Positions 55,303 to 63,675 of a stretch of DNA of 64,000 nt are shown piece by piece. Every line of letters starts with the position of its first letter. Position 1 is the stretch's first letter. The notes beneath the pieces were generated by a model, which had not been told where the DNA came from, searched no databases, and saw only the letters and a program-made list of their open reading frames with translations. The position numbers and the translations under genes were made by a program. Origin of the DNA: Polyangiaceae bacterium. Its GTDB lineage: Bacteria; Myxococcota_A; Polyangia; Polyangiales; Polyangiaceae. The stretch lies in assembly GCA_025936045.1 (NCBI GenBank), contig JAICUB010000021.1:50699-114698 (forward strand), in the 5' to 3' direction.

Positions 55303-56925
55303 GTGATTCGTCTCGATTCGGTCACCAAGCAGCACGGCAGCCAGATTTTGTTCCTCGACGCGTCGTGCGCGATTTTCCGCGGCGACAAGCTCGGGCTCAT
55401 CGGGCCGAACGGCGCGGGCAAGTCGACGATTTTTCGGCTGATCGTGAAGGAGGAGCAGCCGGACGGCGGACAGGTCGCGGTCGATCGCGGCACCACCGTC
55501 GGCTACTTCAGCCAGGACGTAGGCGACATGAAGGGGATGAGCGTCGTGGAGGCCACCCTCGCGGGTGCGGGCGAGGTGGCTTCCGTCGCGGCGCGCCTCA
55601 AGCTGCTCGAGCACGCGCTCGCCGACCCTGCGCATGCCGGCGAGCTCGAGCGGCTCATCACGGACTTCGGGGAGGCGCAGGCGCGCTTCGAAGAGCTCGG
55701 CGGCTACGCGCTCGACGCGCGCGCCCGTGAAATTCTCGCGGGGCTCGGCTTCGACGGCGACGTGATGGAGGGCGACGTGGGCGCGCTCTCCGGAGGCTGG
55801 AAGATGCGCGTGGCGCTCGCGCGCATCTTGCTGATGAAGCCGGACGTGATGTTGCTCGACGAGCCGACGAACCATCTCGACATCGAGTCGATCCTCTGGC
55901 TCGAGGAATTTTTGAAGGGGTTCGAGGGCGCGCTGATGATGACTTCGCACGACCGCGAGTTCATGAACCGCATCGTGCACAAGATCGTCGAGATCGACGG
56001 CGGCGAGCTCACGGTATTTTCGGGGAACTACGAGTTTTACCTGGGGCAGCGCGCCATGCTGGACGCCCAACAGGAAAGCGAGTTTTTGCGGCAGAAGGCG
56101 ATGCTCGCCAAGGAGGAGGCCTTCATCGCGCGCTTCAAGGCGCGCGCGAGCCATGCGGCGCAGGTCCAGTCGCGCGTGAAGAAGCTCGAGAAAATCGAGC
56201 GCGTGGAGCCGCCGAAGCGACGCCAGAAACTCCACTTCGACTTTCCCGACGCGCCGCGCTCCGGCGAGGACGTCGTGAAGGTCGAAGGGCTGTCGAAAGC
56301 GTACGGCGCCCGCAAGATCTACGAAAACTTCGACTGGCTCGTGCGACGGCGTGAACGCTGGTGCGTGATGGGCGTGAACGGCGCCGGCAAGTCGACGCTG
56401 CTCAAGCTGATCGCGGGGGCGACGGCGCCGGATCAGGGGCGCGTCTCGCTCGGTCCGAGCGTGCAGGTGGGCTACTTCGCGCAGCACGCGATGGAGCTCC
56501 TCGACGCCGAAAAAACGGTGTGGGAGACGCTCGTCGCGCGCTTTCCGACGGCGTCCGTCGGTTCGCTCCGCACGCTCGGCGGCGTGTTCGGCTTCGGCGG
56601 GGACGCCGTGGAAAAGTCGTGCAAGTTCCTGTCGGGCGGAGAAAAGGCGCGGCTCGTGCTCGCGCTCATGCTCTACGAGCCGCCGAATTTCCTGATCCTG
56701 GACGAGCCGACGAACCACCTCGACATCGACACGAAAGAGATGCTCGTCGAGGCGCTCTCCGGCTTCGAGGGCACGATGCTCTTCGTTTCGCACGATCGCC
56801 ATTTCCTCCGCAAACTCTCGAACCGCGTGCTCGAGCTCGACCACGGCGGCGTGCGCACCTACGGCGGCGGCTACACGGAGTACGTCGAGCAAACCGGCGC
56901 CGAAGCCCCCGGCATCCGCCACTAG
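55303..56925 (+). CDS. ABC-F family ATP-binding cassette protein
   Basis: A 540-residue soluble protein with two ABC ATPase domains and no membrane segment. Domain 1 has GPNGAGKST (about 38) and LSGGWKMRVALARILL, with DEPTNHLDIES. Domain 2 has GVNGAGKST (about 363), LSGGEKARLVLALML and DEPTNHLDIDT. A charged helical linker lies between. ABC-F proteins act on the ribosome; some protect against antibiotics and others tune translation, and which applies here cannot be read. The start is GTG. Confidence 0.94.
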   Translation: MIRLDSVTKQHGSQILFLDASCAIFRGDKLGLIGPNGAGKSTIFRLIVKEEQPDGGQVAVDRGTTVGYFSQDVGDMKGMSVVEATLAGAGEVASVAARLKLLEHALADPAHAGELERLITDFGEAQARFEELGGYALDARAREILAGLGFDGDVMEGDVGALSGGWKMRVALARILLMKPDVMLLDEPTNHLDIESILWLEEFLKGFEGALMMTSHDREFMNRIVHKIVEIDGGELTVFSGNYEFYLGQRAMLDAQQESEFLRQKAMLAKEEAFIARFKARASHAAQVQSRVKKLEKIERVEPPKRRQKLHFDFPDAPRSGEDVVKVEGLSKAYGARKIYENFDWLVRRRERWCVMGVNGAGKSTLLKLIAGATAPDQGRVSLGPSVQVGYFAQHAMELLDAEKTVWETLVARFPTASVGSLRTLGGVFGFGGDAVEKSCKFLSGGEKARLVLALMLYEPPNFLILDEPTNHLDIDTKEMLVEALSGFEGTMLFVSHDRHFLRKLSNRVLELDHGGVRTYGGGYTEYVEQTGAEAPGIRH

Positions 56926-56987
56926 TGCACCGCCTATGAGATAGGCGCAACCATCTCGGCGAGTAGTGCTATTGGAGTGCCCGCCGC

Positions 56988-58100
56988 ATGCCGCGAGCCT
57001 CGAGGAACGCCGAGAATCCCCGCGAGCGGCTCACGTTCGAGCTCGAGCGGCTGGCGCTCCGCGCCGTGCGCCGCGTCTATCAGGACTTGAATCAGTCGCT
57101 CTTTCGCGGCGCGCTGCGCACGCCCGCGTTCGAGCTCGCGGACGTCGCCGGCCGGCTCGGCCGCTGGTCGGGCGCGTCACGCTCGCTCGAGCTCTCGCGC
57201 ACGCTCCTCAACGAGCACGGTTGGGGCGTGCTCGTCGAGGTGCTGAAGCACGAAATGGCGCATCAATACGCCGACGAAGTGCTCGGCGTGCGCGATGAGG
57301 GCCCGCACGGTCCGACGTTTCGGCGCGTGTGCGGCGAGCGCGGCATCGATGCGCGCGCCGCCGGGGCGCTGCGGGAAGTCTCCGACGCCGCCAAAGAGCA
57401 CGTGCTCGAGCGCGTGGCGAAGCTCCTCGCGCTCGCCGAGAGCCAGAACGAGCACGAGGCGCAAGCGGCGATGAGCGCAGCGCAGCGCCTGATGCTCAAG
57501 CACAACATCGAGAGTCTCACGCGCGACGCGCGCTCGAGCTACGATTTCCGCCACTTGGGCACGCCGAGCGGCCGTATCGGCGAGAGTCAGCGGCTGCTCG
57601 CCGCTATCCTCGGCGACCACTTCTTCGTCGAGGTGATTTGGGTGCCCGTGTGGCGGCCGCTCGACGGTAAGCGCGGGAGCGTGCTCGAAGTGTGTGGCTC
57701 GCCCGAAAATCTCGAGCTTGCCGCGTACGTGCACGCGTTCGTGAACCACACGGGCGAGCGGCTGTTCCGCGAGTACCGCGCGGCCGACAGCCAGCGGAAC
57801 GCGCGTGAGCGGGAGCGTTTTCTCGCCGGGCTGATGGCTGGTTTTCGTGAAAAGCTCGAAGCAGAGCGAAAACGGAGCCGCTCCGAGGGCCTGGTCTGGC
57901 GCGGTGACGGCGCGCTTCACGATTTTTTCCGGGCGCGTCATCCCCATATCCGCATGACGCGCCACGCGACCCACACCGGGACCGAAGCCTACGCGCGCGG
58001 GCGCGAGGCCGGCAAACGGCTCGTCGTGCACCGCGGTGTGAAGGGGGGAGCGTCGGGCGATTCGCCCCGGCTCCTGCCCGGCAAGGGCTCATCGTTCTAG
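56988..58100 (+). CDS. SprT-like metallopeptidase domain plus DUF2786
   Basis: A 370-residue protein. Residues about 20-115 are SprT-like: the zinc site HEMAHQYADEVLG with a further His in GPHGPTFRRVC. Residues about 138-190 match DUF2786 (VLERVAKLLALAESQNEHEAQ and AAQRLMLKHNI). The C-terminal part, rich in Arg and ending with a basic tail, is unassigned. SprT-type proteins include the DNA-protein crosslink protease SPRTN, so a role in DNA repair is possible but unproven. ATG at 56988 gives MPRASRN. Confidence 0.85.
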   Translation: MPRASRNAENPRERLTFELERLALRAVRRVYQDLNQSLFRGALRTPAFELADVAGRLGRWSGASRSLELSRTLLNEHGWGVLVEVLKHEMAHQYADEVLGVRDEGPHGPTFRRVCGERGIDARAAGALREVSDAAKEHVLERVAKLLALAESQNEHEAQAAMSAAQRLMLKHNIESLTRDARSSYDFRHLGTPSGRIGESQRLLAAILGDHFFVEVIWVPVWRPLDGKRGSVLEVCGSPENLELAAYVHAFVNHTGERLFREYRAADSQRNARERERFLAGLMAGFREKLEAERKRSRSEGLVWRGDGALHDFFRARHPHIRMTRHATHTGTEAYARGREAGKRLVVHRGVKGGASGDSPRLLPGKGSSF

Positions 58101-58146
58101 ACTCGCACCCAGGCTGTCGAGCTCTGGCGTATCATCCAACTCGGCG

Positions 58147-59484
58147 ATGACGCGGGCCCCCACGTTCGAGGACATCTTCGCCGTGATGTCCGCCGCGTCG
58201 CTGGGCGATGCGACGGCGCGCGTCGCGTTGCCCGACGAGCCCGATCTCGAGGATACGCCGACGCGCTTCGCGGTGGCGCTGAACGTGTTGCTGCAGGACC
58301 TCGACTATCGCGTCAAGCAGCGCGAAAAGGCGGAGGAGCGCCTGTATCAAGCCCAGAAGATGGAGGCGATCGGCAAGCTTGCGGGCGGCGTCGCCCACGA
58401 TTTCAACAATCTCTTGTCCGTGATCCTCGGCTACGCGGATTTGCTGCTCACGGATCTGAGCCCGACGCTGCCGATGCACGCCGACCTCGTCGAGATCAGG
58501 CGGGCCGGCGAGCGCGCCCGCGAGCTCACGCAGCAGCTGCTCGCTTTCGGGCGCCGCCAGATGCTCGAGCCGCGCGTGCTCGATCTCGACGAGGTGCTGC
58601 ACGGCATGCAGAAGATGCTCGTGCGGCTCCTCGGCGAAGGCGTCGACTTGGTGCTCGAGCTCGGTGCGAACCTCGGTAAGGTCAACGCGGACCCCGGCCA
58701 GCTCGAGCTCGTCATGATGAATCTCGTGATCAACGCGCGAGACGCCATGCCGAAGGGCGGCAGGCTCTCGCTCGCGACCGAAAACGTGGAGCTCGACGAG
58801 CGTTACGCGCTCGAGCACCCCGAGGTGATCGCGGGAGCCTACGTGCGGGTGGCGGTGACGGACACGGGGGCTGGTATGGCGCCCGAGGTGCGCGCCCGGA
58901 TTTTCGAGCCCTTCTTCACGACCAAGGAGCAAGGGCGTGGAACGGGGCTCGGGCTCTCCACGGTGTTCGGCATCGTGCGCCAGAGCGGGGGTCATATCGC
59001 GGTGTTCAGCGAGCCCGGCCTCGGCACGACGTTCAACCTTTACTTGCCGCGCGTCCTCGAGCTTTACCCCGAGCCCGAGACGATCCCGCCGTCGCCGCAT
59101 TCGAGCCCGCCCGGCTCGGAAACCGTGTTGCTCGTCGAGGACGAGGCGCAAGTCCGCGCGCTCGCGCGGATTGTGTTGGAACGCCAGGGCTATCGCGTGC
59201 TCGAAGCGCCGGGGCCGCACGAGGCGCTGGCGCTCTCCGAGGCCTATCCGCATACGATTCATCTGCTTTTGACGGACGTCGTGATGCCGAAAATGGACGG
59301 CCGTACGCTTGCCGAGCTCTTGAAGCCGCGCCGGCCCCGCACGCGCGTCCTCTTCATGTCGGGCCATGCCGAGAGCGCGATCGTTCGGGACGGCGTGCTC
59401 GAACCGGGCATCTCGTTCCTGCCCAAACCGTTCACGCCCGACACGCTGCTCGAAGCCGTGCGCGCCTTGCTCGACGCGCACTGA
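58147..59484 (+). CDS. hybrid histidine kinase with receiver domain
   Basis: A 445-residue soluble sensor kinase. A short N-terminal region with a coiled-coil-like segment precedes the dimerisation/phosphoacceptor site GKLAGGVAHDFNNLL, the NtrB/HisKA form. The ATPase domain has an N-box MMNLVINARDAMP, DTGAGM, then GTGLGLSTVFGIV. A receiver domain follows from about 325: VLLVEDEAQ, phosphorylatable Asp in LLLTDVVMP, and FLPKPF (Lys). No membrane helices are present, so it may sense an internal signal. No cognate output regulator is next to it. Confidence 0.93.
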   Translation: MTRAPTFEDIFAVMSAASLGDATARVALPDEPDLEDTPTRFAVALNVLLQDLDYRVKQREKAEERLYQAQKMEAIGKLAGGVAHDFNNLLSVILGYADLLLTDLSPTLPMHADLVEIRRAGERARELTQQLLAFGRRQMLEPRVLDLDEVLHGMQKMLVRLLGEGVDLVLELGANLGKVNADPGQLELVMMNLVINARDAMPKGGRLSLATENVELDERYALEHPEVIAGAYVRVAVTDTGAGMAPEVRARIFEPFFTTKEQGRGTGLGLSTVFGIVRQSGGHIAVFSEPGLGTTFNLYLPRVLELYPEPETIPPSPHSSPPGSETVLLVEDEAQVRALARIVLERQGYRVLEAPGPHEALALSEAYPHTIHLLLTDVVMPKMDGRTLAELLKPRRPRTRVLFMSGHAESAIVRDGVLEPGISFLPKPFTPDTLLEAVRALLDAH

Positions 59485-59494
59485 GCCTCGGGCG

Positions 59495-59884
59495 TCACTC
59501 GGGCGGAGGCAGCGCGAGTTGCTCGAGCAGCCACCGGCGCGCCGCCTCGGGCTCGCTGAACGTCTTACTCGGAAACGGGTTCGGAAAGATGAGATTGACG
59601 GCGTAAAACAGCGTGCGCTGGAGCAGGTTATCCACCACGGCCGCCTGCACCAGGTACTTTCGCGTGAGCGCGGCGTTCGCTTTCATGTGTCCGATGATCG
59701 CCGCGCGCTGCTCGGGCGAGAGGCCGCCGCCGCCGCGTGAGTCGAGGAGCATGCCGAAGCGCTCCCGGCGCGCGAGGAACGTGGAAATGCGGTTCAAGGC
59801 GACATGGAGCTCACCGTCGCTCACGGTACCTTGCCAGCGCGCGACCACGAGGGGCCAATTCGACTCGTCGACTTCGAACCCCAT
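59495..59884 (-). CDS. STAS/SpoIIAA-like domain protein
   Basis: A 129-residue cytoplasmic protein whose strand-helix pattern (WPLVVARWQGTVSDGELHVAL, RRERFGMLLDSRGGGGLS, YLVQAAVVDNLLQRTL) resembles the small STAS/SEC14-like domains common in myxobacteria. These are thought to act in signalling; the function here is unknown. ATG at 59884 is chosen because GGAG lies four bases upstream. It converges on the histidine kinase with ten bases between stops and is divergent from the membrane kinase. Confidence 0.65.
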   Translation of the reverse strand: MGFEVDESNWPLVVARWQGTVSDGELHVALNRISTFLARRERFGMLLDSRGGGGLSPEQRAAIIGHMKANAALTRKYLVQAAVVDNLLQRTLFYAVNLIFPNPFPSKTFSEPEAARRWLLEQLALPPPE

Positions 59885-60057
59885 CTCACTCCGGCGCCGA
59901 GCCCGCGGAACGGGTCGGCGCTGCGAGAACACTCTCGCTCCGGAGGCCCGCTGCGTCACCTTTTTTCGCACGGCCTGAGCCACCTCCGCGGGTTTCGCCG
60001 CCCAGTGTGTCGTTCCCCTCGACGGGGGGCGGAACGCCGGACCAGAATGGCGGACAC

Positions 60058-61980
60058 GTGAGCGATCCGACGATTTTCGAGGCCGATCCGCAGATCGGCC
60101 GCGTGCTCGCGGAGCGTTACCGCATCGTGAGCTTGCTCGGTTCGGGCGGCATGGGCTCGGTCTATCGGGCCGAGCACGTGCACATGAAGAAGCCGGTGGC
60201 CGTGAAGATCCTCCACCGGCACATGACGACCAACGCCGAGGTCGTCGCCCGCTTCGAACGCGAGGCGGTCGCCGCGGGCCGTATCGAGCACCCGAACGTG
60301 GCCGCCGCGACGGATTTCGGCAAGCTCGACGACGGCTCGTTCTATCTGGCACTCGAATTCGTCGAGGGTGAAAGTCTCGCGGACGTGATCGAGCGAGGCG
60401 CCCTCGCGCCGTACCGGGCGCTCGCGATAGCCCGGCAGATCGCCGACGGACTCTCCGCCGCTCACGCGGCGGCGATCGTGCATCGCGATCTCAAGCCGGA
60501 CAACGTGATGCTCGTGGAGCGCGACGGTGTGCGCGACATCGTGAAGGTGCTGGACTTCGGCATCGCAAAGCTCCACCTGGAGGAAGGGAGCGGAAACAAA
60601 CCGCTCACGCAGATCGGCACCATTTTCGGAACGCCCCAATACATGTCGCCCGAGCAGGGCCAGGGACGTCCCGTCGACGCTCGTTCCGACCTCTACGCGC
60701 TCGGAGTCATCCTGTACGAAATGTTGGTGGGCAAGCGCCCGTTCGACGCGGACGATCTGGTCGTCGTCATCACGCGTCACGTGACGGAACCGCCGCCGCC
60801 GCTGCCGCCGTCCGTTCCCGAGCCGATCCGCGCGCTCGTGAGCGAGCTCCTCGCCAAGAAGCCGGACGATCGCCCTGAAAGCGCCGCGCGTCTCGTGGAG
60901 AGCATCGACGACATTCTCGCCGACGCCGCGATCTCGGCGCGCACGCCTGGCTCCGCCTCGCGTGTGTCGGCTCGCTCCATCCCACGCGTGCCGAAGGCGC
61001 CGAGCTCCCCGCACGGCGGCATCTCGGCAGCAAGCACGGTTCCGGCGCCGAAGGAGCGCTTCGGTGCGTTCGTCTCCGGGCTCGGCGGCGTGCACCGAGC
61101 CCTCGTGCGACGCGCGCCGGTGCTCGACCGTCCGGTCACGATCGGCGGAGTCACGCTGCCGCTGCTCGGCGTCGTGGGTGGGGCGTCGGGGCTCGCGTTG
61201 CTGGGCGCCTTGCTCGCGCTTTTGGTCATCCCGGCGCATCCGGCCAAGCATCGTGCCGACGGCGGCACGCAGGGCACCACTTCCGCTGCCGAGCCTGCTT
61301 CCGAGGACGCGCGTCACCGCGAGCTCGTCACGCGCGCCGCGAACGGCGACGAGGCGGCGCTCACAGCGCTCGAGGCGCTTCCGGTGCGGCAGCGCAACGC
61401 GGAAGACGCACGCGCGCTCGGGCGCGGACGCTGCGTGAGGGGCGAGCTCGCCGCGTGTATGACGGCCTACAAGGCCGCGGTGCTCGCGTTTCCGGCTCTG
61501 CAAAAGGACGACACGTTGCTCGCGGACGTGCGGCGCGCCGCGCTCGAGCCGGCGGCATCCGAGGACGCGCTCCGCCTCGCCGCGCACCAGCTCGGCCCGA
61601 AGGGGCTCGACCTTTTGTGGGACGTTTGGCAGGGCACGCGCCAGAAGCCCGAGCTCCAGAGTGTGAACCACCGAGCGAGGCAGTTCCTCGACGACGGCGC
61701 CGTGCGCGAGCACGCGTCGCGCGAGCTCGGACTCGTGCTCGAGCTCGAGCACGCCGAAAAGCGCAAGCGCTGCAGCGAGGCCAAGCCCTTGATCCCGAAG
61801 GCCGTCGAGTACGGCGACGAGCGGCTCTTGCCCCTCCTCGACCGCTTCAAGCTGACGCGCGGGTGCGGCTTCGTCGATCTGGGCGACTGCTGGGAGTGCC
61901 TGCGCGGCGGCAACAAGGACCTCGCGCGAGCGCGTGAAGCGGCCGCTGCGCGCCCAGCCCCGAGCTTTCTCGGCGAATGA
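60058..61980 (+). CDS. membrane-anchored Ser/Thr protein kinase
   Basis: A 640-residue kinase. The kinase domain (about 20-275) has LLGSGGMGSVYRAEH, the catalytic Lys in PVAVKILHRH, HRDLKPDN, DFGIAKL and GTPQYMSPEQ. A Ser/Pro linker precedes one transmembrane helix (LLGVVGGASGLALLGALLAL, about 375-400), then a periplasmic-side region of about 240 residues, helical and Cys-containing (CVRGELAACMT, LGDCWECLR) of unknown fold. It could sense an envelope signal. GTG at 60058 gives MSDPTIFEADP; in-frame upstream sequence overlaps the STAS-like gene and is rejected. Confidence 0.92.
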   Translation: MSDPTIFEADPQIGRVLAERYRIVSLLGSGGMGSVYRAEHVHMKKPVAVKILHRHMTTNAEVVARFEREAVAAGRIEHPNVAAATDFGKLDDGSFYLALEFVEGESLADVIERGALAPYRALAIARQIADGLSAAHAAAIVHRDLKPDNVMLVERDGVRDIVKVLDFGIAKLHLEEGSGNKPLTQIGTIFGTPQYMSPEQGQGRPVDARSDLYALGVILYEMLVGKRPFDADDLVVVITRHVTEPPPPLPPSVPEPIRALVSELLAKKPDDRPESAARLVESIDDILADAAISARTPGSASRVSARSIPRVPKAPSSPHGGISAASTVPAPKERFGAFVSGLGGVHRALVRRAPVLDRPVTIGGVTLPLLGVVGGASGLALLGALLALLVIPAHPAKHRADGGTQGTTSAAEPASEDARHRELVTRAANGDEAALTALEALPVRQRNAEDARALGRGRCVRGELAACMTAYKAAVLAFPALQKDDTLLADVRRAALEPAASEDALRLAAHQLGPKGLDLLWDVWQGTRQKPELQSVNHRARQFLDDGAVREHASRELGLVLELEHAEKRKRCSEAKPLIPKAVEYGDERLLPLLDRFKLTRGCGFVDLGDCWECLRGGNKDLARAREAAAARPAPSFLGE

Positions 61981-62008
61981 CGCCGGGCGGCGTGCCACGG
62001 CCGCACCC

Positions 62009-62923
62009 TCAGTACATCGGCACGTCGGGGTCGACGTCCATCGACCAGGCGTTGATCCCGCCGACGAGGTTATACACGTCGCGAAAGCCTTGTTCGACGA
62101 GCTCCTGCGCCGCGCGCTGACTGCGCGAGCCGTGGTGGCAATAGACGACGATGGTACGTTCGCGCGGGCCGAGCCCGATCTCTTCGTGAAGGCCCGGGTC
62201 GAGCGCGCGTCCGCCCGCGATGTTCGCGATTTCACGCTCTTCGGGCGTGCGCACGTCGACGAGCAGAAGAGGCTCGCCGCGTTCGAGCCGGGCGTGGAGC
62301 TCGGCGGGGCTGATGCGTTTGACGTGCGCCGGTTCGTTCGGATTGTCGATCTTGAACGCCGGACCGTCGGGCGTCTGGACGAGATCGATGCGAATCCCGT
62401 CGGCGCGGCCCACCGCTCCGCGCGGCATCGATACGCGCACGCCGCCCGCCTCGACGACGACGTCGCGCGGATCAGGCACGCCGACCGCGAGGTCGTGCTC
62501 GAAAGTCGGGCTTACGTCGAGACGGATGCACTCGTTCGCGCCCTCGATCGCTTGCGACAGCTCCGCGCGCGCGGCGTCCGACAGCGTCACTTTCGGGGTG
62601 CGAACGGAGACGAGCTCACCGAGCTTCTCCGCGAGCTCGCCGGACTCGTGCATGGCGGCGACGATGTCCGCGCCACCGACGAACTCCCCCCGCACGTAGA
62701 GCTGAGGGATCGTGGGCCAGGAGGAGAGCTCCTTGATGCCCTCGCGTAGCTCGGCGTCTGCGAGGACGTTCACCGTGGTAAATTCGGTCAACAGGCCGTT
62801 CAGGATCTCGACCACCCGTCCCGAAAATCCGCACTGCGGCACGCTGCGCGTTCCCTTCATGTACAGCACGACCGGATTTTCTTGAAGGGTGTGGGTGATT
62901 TTCTCGCGGGTTTCTGGGGTCAT
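62009..62923 (-). CDS. CGFS glutaredoxin - IscA-like - rhodanese triple-domain protein
   Basis: A 304-residue fusion. Residues 1-105 are a Grx4-type monothiol glutaredoxin (VVLYMKGTRSVPQCGFSG, CGFS at 31-34, WPTIPQLYVRGEFVGG). Residues about 110-198 follow the A-type iron-sulfur carrier pattern (VTLSDAARAEL, DVVVEAGGVRVSMP, AFKIDNPNEP) but lack the three Cys ligands. Residues 204-300 are a rhodanese, with LVDVRTPEE and the active loop YCHHGSRS (C262). ATG at 62923 has AAGGAG eight bases upstream. It probably links iron-sulfur handling with sulfur transfer. Confidence 0.9.
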   Translation of the reverse strand: MTPETREKITHTLQENPVVLYMKGTRSVPQCGFSGRVVEILNGLLTEFTTVNVLADAELREGIKELSSWPTIPQLYVRGEFVGGADIVAAMHESGELAEKLGELVSVRTPKVTLSDAARAELSQAIEGANECIRLDVSPTFEHDLAVGVPDPRDVVVEAGGVRVSMPRGAVGRADGIRIDLVQTPDGPAFKIDNPNEPAHVKRISPAELHARLERGEPLLLVDVRTPEEREIANIAGGRALDPGLHEEIGLGPRERTIVVYCHHGSRSQRAAQELVEQGFRDVYNLVGGINAWSMDVDPDVPMY

Positions 62924-63230
62924 CGCATCGCTCCTTAAGGGAGAGCCGTCCGTGTCTAACCCATTGAGCGAATTTTTCCATTGGCAAGTCGCGGAGGTGC
63001 GCCCCTTGCCCCTCTTCGGCCGTTGCCGGACCTGAGGCCGTCCTGAGCCGCGCCATGGCAGGCGGCTCGCGAGCAAACTCCGCATTTCGAGATCGTGAGT
63101 GAGTCAACAATGAGAGGTTCCTCGAGCGGACACTCGGAATCTGGCGGCCGAGAGCGCGCTTGCGTTTGGACGCAATGTCGAGACATTCCCGTCACTGCTC
63201 CGAGCCAATTGCGCAAAGAAGCGCGCTATC

Positions 63231-63479
63231 GTGAGCTCGATAAAAAGCGCCCACTCAATAAATGCCTATCCTCGCGCCGCACCAAGGGCGTCGCGAGTCG
63301 CCAGCGGAGCGGCGGCTGGCGGCGGTATCGCCGGTACCAGCTACACCGGGGACCACTTGCAATCGAGCGTGAATTCGGGGGCCGGGCTGGGGTGGCGCTC
63401 GCAAAATTCACCAGTTTTTGGCGTGGTCTGTCCCGTCGGTGCTTTCTCATTCGATACACCCAAGCGAGCTTGGGTGTAA
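63231..63479 (+). pseudogene. possible remnant of a small secreted protein gene
   Basis: An 82-codon frame with a GTG start. Its second half, YTGDHLQSSVNSGAGLGW followed by NSPVFGVVCPVG, resembles the end of small secreted myxobacterial proteins that carry a V-CP-V motif after an NSG segment. There is no signal peptide, and the protein stops just after the motif, inside the hairpin. It may be a decayed copy or chance; support is weak. Confidence 0.2.
63455..63478. promoter_or_regulatory. 24-base inverted repeat
   Basis: TACACCCAAG and CTTGGGTGTA form a perfect 10-bp stem around CGAG. It lies about 200 bp upstream of the lipoprotein start. No T-run follows, so a protein-binding site or mRNA structure is as likely as a terminator. 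Confidence 0.45.
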
Positions 63480-63484
63480 TACGT

Positions 63485-63523
63485 GCGTCGGCGCAAAGTA
63501 CACGCATCGGTGCAAAGTGCACC
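63485..63523. promoter_or_regulatory. tandem 19-base direct repeats, operator-like
   Basis: Two adjacent 19-base copies, GCRTCGGYGCAAAGTRCAC, differ at three positions. The second contains the inverted repeat GGTGCA-AAG-TGCACC (63509-63523). The head-to-tail spacing of 19 bases, close to two helical turns, suggests binding of a regulator to one face of the DNA upstream of the lipoprotein gene. Confidence 0.4.
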
Positions 63524-63675
63524 GACCTTGGAGTTGAAGAAACTTCGTTTCAGCTACTGCGAACACACGTTTGTGAGCGAACGTGAGAGTTCGCGCCAGA
63601 TCAATAACTAGCTACTTCCCACCGAGCTAAAAACGATGTAGCTATCAGCCGGACGGAGGAGGACAGTAAAAACTC

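Larger units (their letters stand above)
62924..63675. other. 750-bp gene-poor region upstream of edge lipoprotein
   Basis: This is the longest stretch without a firm gene, and locally AT-richer than the rest of the window. It holds the ribosome site of the glutaredoxin fusion at the left, a possible small decayed reading frame (63231-63479), a 24-base hairpin (63455-63478), adjacent 19-base direct repeats (63485-63522) and the GGAGGA ribosome site of the lipoprotein at the right. Confidence 0.5.

Noticed and set aside
63095..63586. A 163-codon plus-strand frame in the right-hand gap
   Set aside because: It spans the hairpin and direct repeats, is basic and motif-free, and its start has no ribosome site.
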